DNA from: Thalassotalea insulae
GTDB lineage: Bacteria; Pseudomonadota; Gammaproteobacteria; Enterobacterales; Alteromonadaceae
DNA length: 64,000 nt
NCBI RefSeq assembly: GCF_030161395.1
Contig: NZ_BSST01000001.1
Location: 434,001 to 498,000 of the forward strand
Reading direction: 5' to 3'
A program made the position numbers and the translations under genes. The notes under the pieces were generated by a model. The model saw nothing but the letters and a program-made list of their open reading frames with translations. It did not search any database and was not told where the DNA came from. This document shows positions 61,147-64,000 of this stretch, piece by piece. The number at the start of each line of letters is the position of its first letter. The stretch's first letter is position 1.

Positions 61147-61330
61147 GGTGTTTTATCCATTTATCTGTAGATGAAAATGACACTAATTTTTAACAAATCA
61201 CCGTCATCGAAAAAAGTTGACCGATTATAGTACAAAAGCTCTAAAGAACAAACCCTTTAGCGCTTATACTATAGTCTAGTTTATGACTTTTTCGATTTAG
61301 CCTAATAAACAATGGAATAAGCATTGCGTT

Positions 61331-62002
61331 TCATGATGATTTAACCGTCGTTAATGCGATATTTTTCAGTTGTTTGGCTCTGATTTCGTGCTTGTTACGT
61401 AAATGTATTATTTCAACAAAAACTAAATTAATGATCAAACCAGCCCAAATCAATATTCCTATCAGCTGATCAGTTAACACCTCTTGACCAAACATCAAAA
61501 AAACGGGAATAATGATCAATCGTTGTGTTGCCGGTCCTAACGCTGCGGCCAACGCTCTCATCATCCATAGCTTATGCTGGGCAATTTTTTTACGGCGAAC
61601 ATAATATATTGCTAGAGCAAGAGCTCCTATCAACACGATATTGTAAGCAATAATCCCGGTGTATTTTAATGTACCGCCATAGCTCGGGAAAAACTCATTC
61701 ATCCATAAAGCAGTATAAACAACAGGAATTGCAACTAGTGTTAATATACGTCCGATTAAACGGTGAACCTTGGGCCATTTTTGACGAATAGCTTTGACAA
61801 ACTGAAAAGGCGCGACAAGATTAAAGACGATGCCAAATACAATATGAATAACGACAGGTAACGGTGTATTTAAATAGGTATTGCCTGCTTCACCACGGCT
61901 AATGGAGTTTAGTTGCACTACACCTAAGGCAATTGAAATCATGCCCAGCAACAGTAATAAAATGCAGTTTCGCCAAGGGCGAAGTGGAGATAGTATGTTC
62001 AT
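61331..62002 (-). CDS. DUF2306 membrane protein
   Basis: A 223-residue integral membrane protein with six or so hydrophobic segments and the DUF2306 pattern: VVIHIVFGIVFNLVAPFQF, then WPKVHRLIGRI and AQHKLWMMRALAAALGPATQRL. Conserved His and Arg residues (HRLIGR, QHKLWMMR) may bind a cofactor or metal. No role is known. It is divergent from the AraC-type regulator at 62215, and that pairing suggests it is the target of that regulator (inference). Confidence 0.85.
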   Translation of the reverse strand: MNILSPLRPWRNCILLLLLGMISIALGVVQLNSISRGEAGNTYLNTPLPVVIHIVFGIVFNLVAPFQFVKAIRQKWPKVHRLIGRILTLVAIPVVYTALWMNEFFPSYGGTLKYTGIIAYNIVLIGALALAIYYVRRKKIAQHKLWMMRALAAALGPATQRLIIIPVFLMFGQEVLTDQLIGILIWAGLIINLVFVEIIHLRNKHEIRAKQLKNIALTTVKSS

Positions 62003-62214
62003 AAGTTCCCTTTCTCACTGTAATGTTTAAATGTTCCTACGCTTTAACGCAGTTAAAGGAATACTGTATGATCACCAGAGATATTGTCGTCCACGCCTAT
62101 AGTCTAAGACTAAATTTTCTGCTTTTTATTCATAGCTTTGTGTATATTAATAACGGGGTTAAAGTATTCACCAATCATTATAAAATGATTATTTCAGGGT
62201 AAAGAGGTCAGCAT

Positions 62215-63387
62215 TTGATACAAGAAAATATTATTTCTATCATTTTATTGATTGCAGCGTTTGGACAGATCATTCTCGCCGTATCCATGATATTACCTCG
62301 ATTACCAAATGCGCCTATTTATTTTCCTTTAACGCTATTTTTTATTTCTAGTGGTTTAACATTTACCCTGCCCGCATTAAATACCATATGGCCTGAACTG
62401 AGCTATTATTCCTTATTTATCATTCCACCGATTATTGCCGTTCAGCCCTTGTCGTTATGGTTGTATATTAGTGGCTTAACTTCACCAACACCTTGGCAGT
62501 TAAGTCAGCGTTATTGGCCGCATTTTATTCCGGCCATTTTAGGTGTTTTACTGTCACTTTACATGGCAACACAGCCTTTTGATCTCGTCTCTGAAATATT
62601 TATCATCGGTAAACAACCGGATGATGTTCAAGGCATGTCGATAGTCATTTCATTTTTTTTGCTATTTATCATATTTTTGATCCAGACAAGCAGCTACTTG
62701 ATATCAATTGCCAATAAGCTGACCCGTTATCACAAGCAATTACACATGCTATTTTCATCAAATGAGCAACGGGAATTACGTTGGGTTATTTGGTTGGTAT
62801 TCATTTTTGTGCTCACTTGGCTATCCGTGTTGTTACACTTAATTTCAACTATCTTCAGCCATTTCGCTATAGTCAGCACAGAGGTTATTGCTGGATGTTA
62901 TTTTGTAATGATTTGGACGCTTTGTGTCTGGGGTTTAAGGCAAAAACCTGGTTATCACCAAAGGTATCTAAGCGAACAAAAGGCCAATAAAGCGGACGAT
63001 AACCTTGAGCAGGTGGTGTCGTCAGGAAAAAACAAGTATCAACGTTCAGCGCTTGGCATTGAGCAGTCAAAAAGTATTGCTGATAAATTAGATCATGCCA
63101 TGAAAGAACATCAATACTACTTACACGCAAACCTTTCATTGCCTGAGTTAGCTCAGCAATTGGTTGTGCCAGCAAACTATTTATCTCAAACCTTAAACGA
63201 ACACTTAGGCGAATCGTTTTTTGATTATATTAATCGCTGGCGCGCTGAATACGCAAAGGAGCTGCTGATAGAAGGCAAGTTATCAATCCTAGACATTGCA
63301 ATGGCGTCAGGCTTTAACGCGAAATCTTCCTTTTATAAATCCTTTAAAAAACATACCGGCACAACCCCTGGTCAATTTAAGCAATAA
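62215..63387 (+). CDS. Membrane-anchored AraC-family regulator
   Basis: A 390-residue protein with about seven membrane segments in the first 235 residues and a C-terminal AraC double helix-turn-helix (about 295-390): LSLPELAQQLVVPANYLSQTLNEHLG then SILDIAMASGFNAKSSFYKSFKKHTGTTPGQF. It starts at TTG 62215, with GAGGT 5 bases before it; no ATG in frame is better placed. The N-terminal part lacks a sensor fold I know and may bind a hydrophobic ligand. Its probable target is the divergent DUF2306 gene. Confidence 0.88.
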   Translation: MIQENIISIILLIAAFGQIILAVSMILPRLPNAPIYFPLTLFFISSGLTFTLPALNTIWPELSYYSLFIIPPIIAVQPLSLWLYISGLTSPTPWQLSQRYWPHFIPAILGVLLSLYMATQPFDLVSEIFIIGKQPDDVQGMSIVISFFLLFIIFLIQTSSYLISIANKLTRYHKQLHMLFSSNEQRELRWVIWLVFIFVLTWLSVLLHLISTIFSHFAIVSTEVIAGCYFVMIWTLCVWGLRQKPGYHQRYLSEQKANKADDNLEQVVSSGKNKYQRSALGIEQSKSIADKLDHAMKEHQYYLHANLSLPELAQQLVVPANYLSQTLNEHLGESFFDYINRWRAEYAKELLIEGKLSILDIAMASGFNAKSSFYKSFKKHTGTTPGQFKQ

Positions 63388-63412
63388 GGCTTATCCATTA
63401 AGTAACCTGTAT

Positions 63413-64000
63413 TTAGAATAAGAGTGAATACAAGGTTCCTGCTCCGACAGCCATAGAAAGCACCACCACTAAAAAAGCGATAATCATCTGATTTTTAAAC
63501 AAAGATTTAAGCAAAATAACTTCCGTTAAACTTGCACCTGCACTACCGATAATTAATGCCATAACTGCGCCTAAGCCCATGCCCATGGAAACCAAAACAG
63601 AACTGAGCGGGATCATAGCTGCGGCCCTAATATACAGAGGAATACCAATGACGGCGGCAATTGGAATAGCAAGTAAGTTATCTTTATTGGCGACGCTGGC
63701 AATAAACTCTGCCGGCACAAAACCATGAATCACTGCACCAACGGTAATACTGATTGCTAAATATGGCAGTACCGCTTTAAAGTCTTTCCAGGTGCTTTGC
63801 CAGATTTTTAACCATTTAGAGACCGGCCTTTCTTTAGTAGAACATTTACTCGCACAACCTGAAGACGGAGTTTCAATGTAGTCCTCCTCTTTTACGTATT
63901 GCTCAAAACCAAGCTTTTCTAAAATAACGCCCGCAGATACCGAAACAATAATCGCCACCGAAAAATAAAACAACGCCACTTGCCAACCAAAAGTCACAGT
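63413..64000 (-). CDS. YraQ/ArsP_1-type permease, partial
   Basis: At least 196 residues up to the right edge of the window, with no stop between. It is the C-terminal half of a DUF318/ArsP_1 (YraQ) permease: two hydrophobic halves, the first with DFKAVLPYLAISITVGAVIHGFVP and the second with IPLYIRAAAMIPLSSVLVSMGMG and LIGSAGASLTEVILLKSLF. A Cys-rich loop (GCASKCS) sits between them, as in many arsenite or redox-linked family members. The substrate is unknown. The N-terminal half and start are outside the window. Confidence 0.85.
   Translation of the reverse strand, partial: TVTFGWQVALFYFSVAIIVSVSAGVILEKLGFEQYVKEEDYIETPSSGCASKCSTKERPVSKWLKIWQSTWKDFKAVLPYLAISITVGAVIHGFVPAEFIASVANKDNLLAIPIAAVIGIPLYIRAAAMIPLSSVLVSMGMGLGAVMALIIGSAGASLTEVILLKSLFKNQMIIAFLVVVLSMAVGAGTLYSLLF

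Overview
The window reads as chromosomal DNA of a marine gammaproteobacterium of the Alteromonadales, most likely Colwelliaceae (Thalassotalea or Colwellia type). This rests on overall A+T richness, short intergenic spaces, small gammaproteobacterial families (DUF2789, DUF2999, DUF6172, VF530), a complete hisG-D-C-B-H-A-F-I(E) operon with a six-histidine leader, and the sucC-sucD pair. Genus is inference. No rRNA, tRNA, CRISPR array, integrase or transposase gene was seen.

Layout. 0-5 kb: end of an M50-like peptidase, tsaB and the helicase gene yoaA, a Sel1-repeat membrane protein. 5-12.6 kb: histidine attenuator and eight-gene his operon. 12.7-17.1 kb: small genes, adk, and htpG with a textbook sigma-32 promoter. 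17.1-17.7 kb: a decayed GNAT acetyltransferase. 17.8-26.1 kb: ten co-directional minus-strand genes with no gap above about 45 bases. These are a thermostable-hemolysin-family protein, an acyl-adenylating ligase, a haem-oxygenase-fold diiron oxidase, an SDR, a TPR protein, a response regulator, a histidine kinase, an EfeO/P19-like cupredoxin, an FTR1-like permease and a small beta-barrel. The first gene is preceded by a perfect 13-bp inverted repeat that includes its start codon. 26.2-46 kb: recR, an HD-GYP response regulator, a uracil-DNA-glycosylase relative, secreted proteases (M4 and a 918-residue HExxH multidomain protein), a TPR histidine kinase, an Hcp-like protein with a signal peptide, and three periplasmic solute-binding-like proteins without transporters.

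46.5-59.1 kb is the accessory region. It holds a nested family of palindromic intergenic repeats in several sizes (about 40, 150 and 600-680 bp). Two full copies enclose a double hairpin with ANGGA loops whose stems differ in sequence but keep pairing. It also holds a DUF2239-MATE efflux pair behind a promoter flanked by two CCCGGG palindromes, two paralogous alpha/beta hydrolases with TPR-like tails, a Phd/RelE-type toxin-antitoxin pair and an FRG-domain protein. The stretch from the toxin-antitoxin pair to the FRG gene is bracketed by direct repeats made of the sucD terminator plus the sucD 3' end, so about 4.6 kb looks inserted there.

59.1-64 kb returns to core genes: sucD, sucC, a DUF2306 membrane protein, a membrane-anchored AraC regulator and the end of a YraQ/ArsP-like permease cut by the window edge.

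The best candidates for something not yet described are the ten-gene oxidase/ligase/metal-permease operon with its start-site inverted repeat, and the structured repeat family together with the sucD-flanked island.
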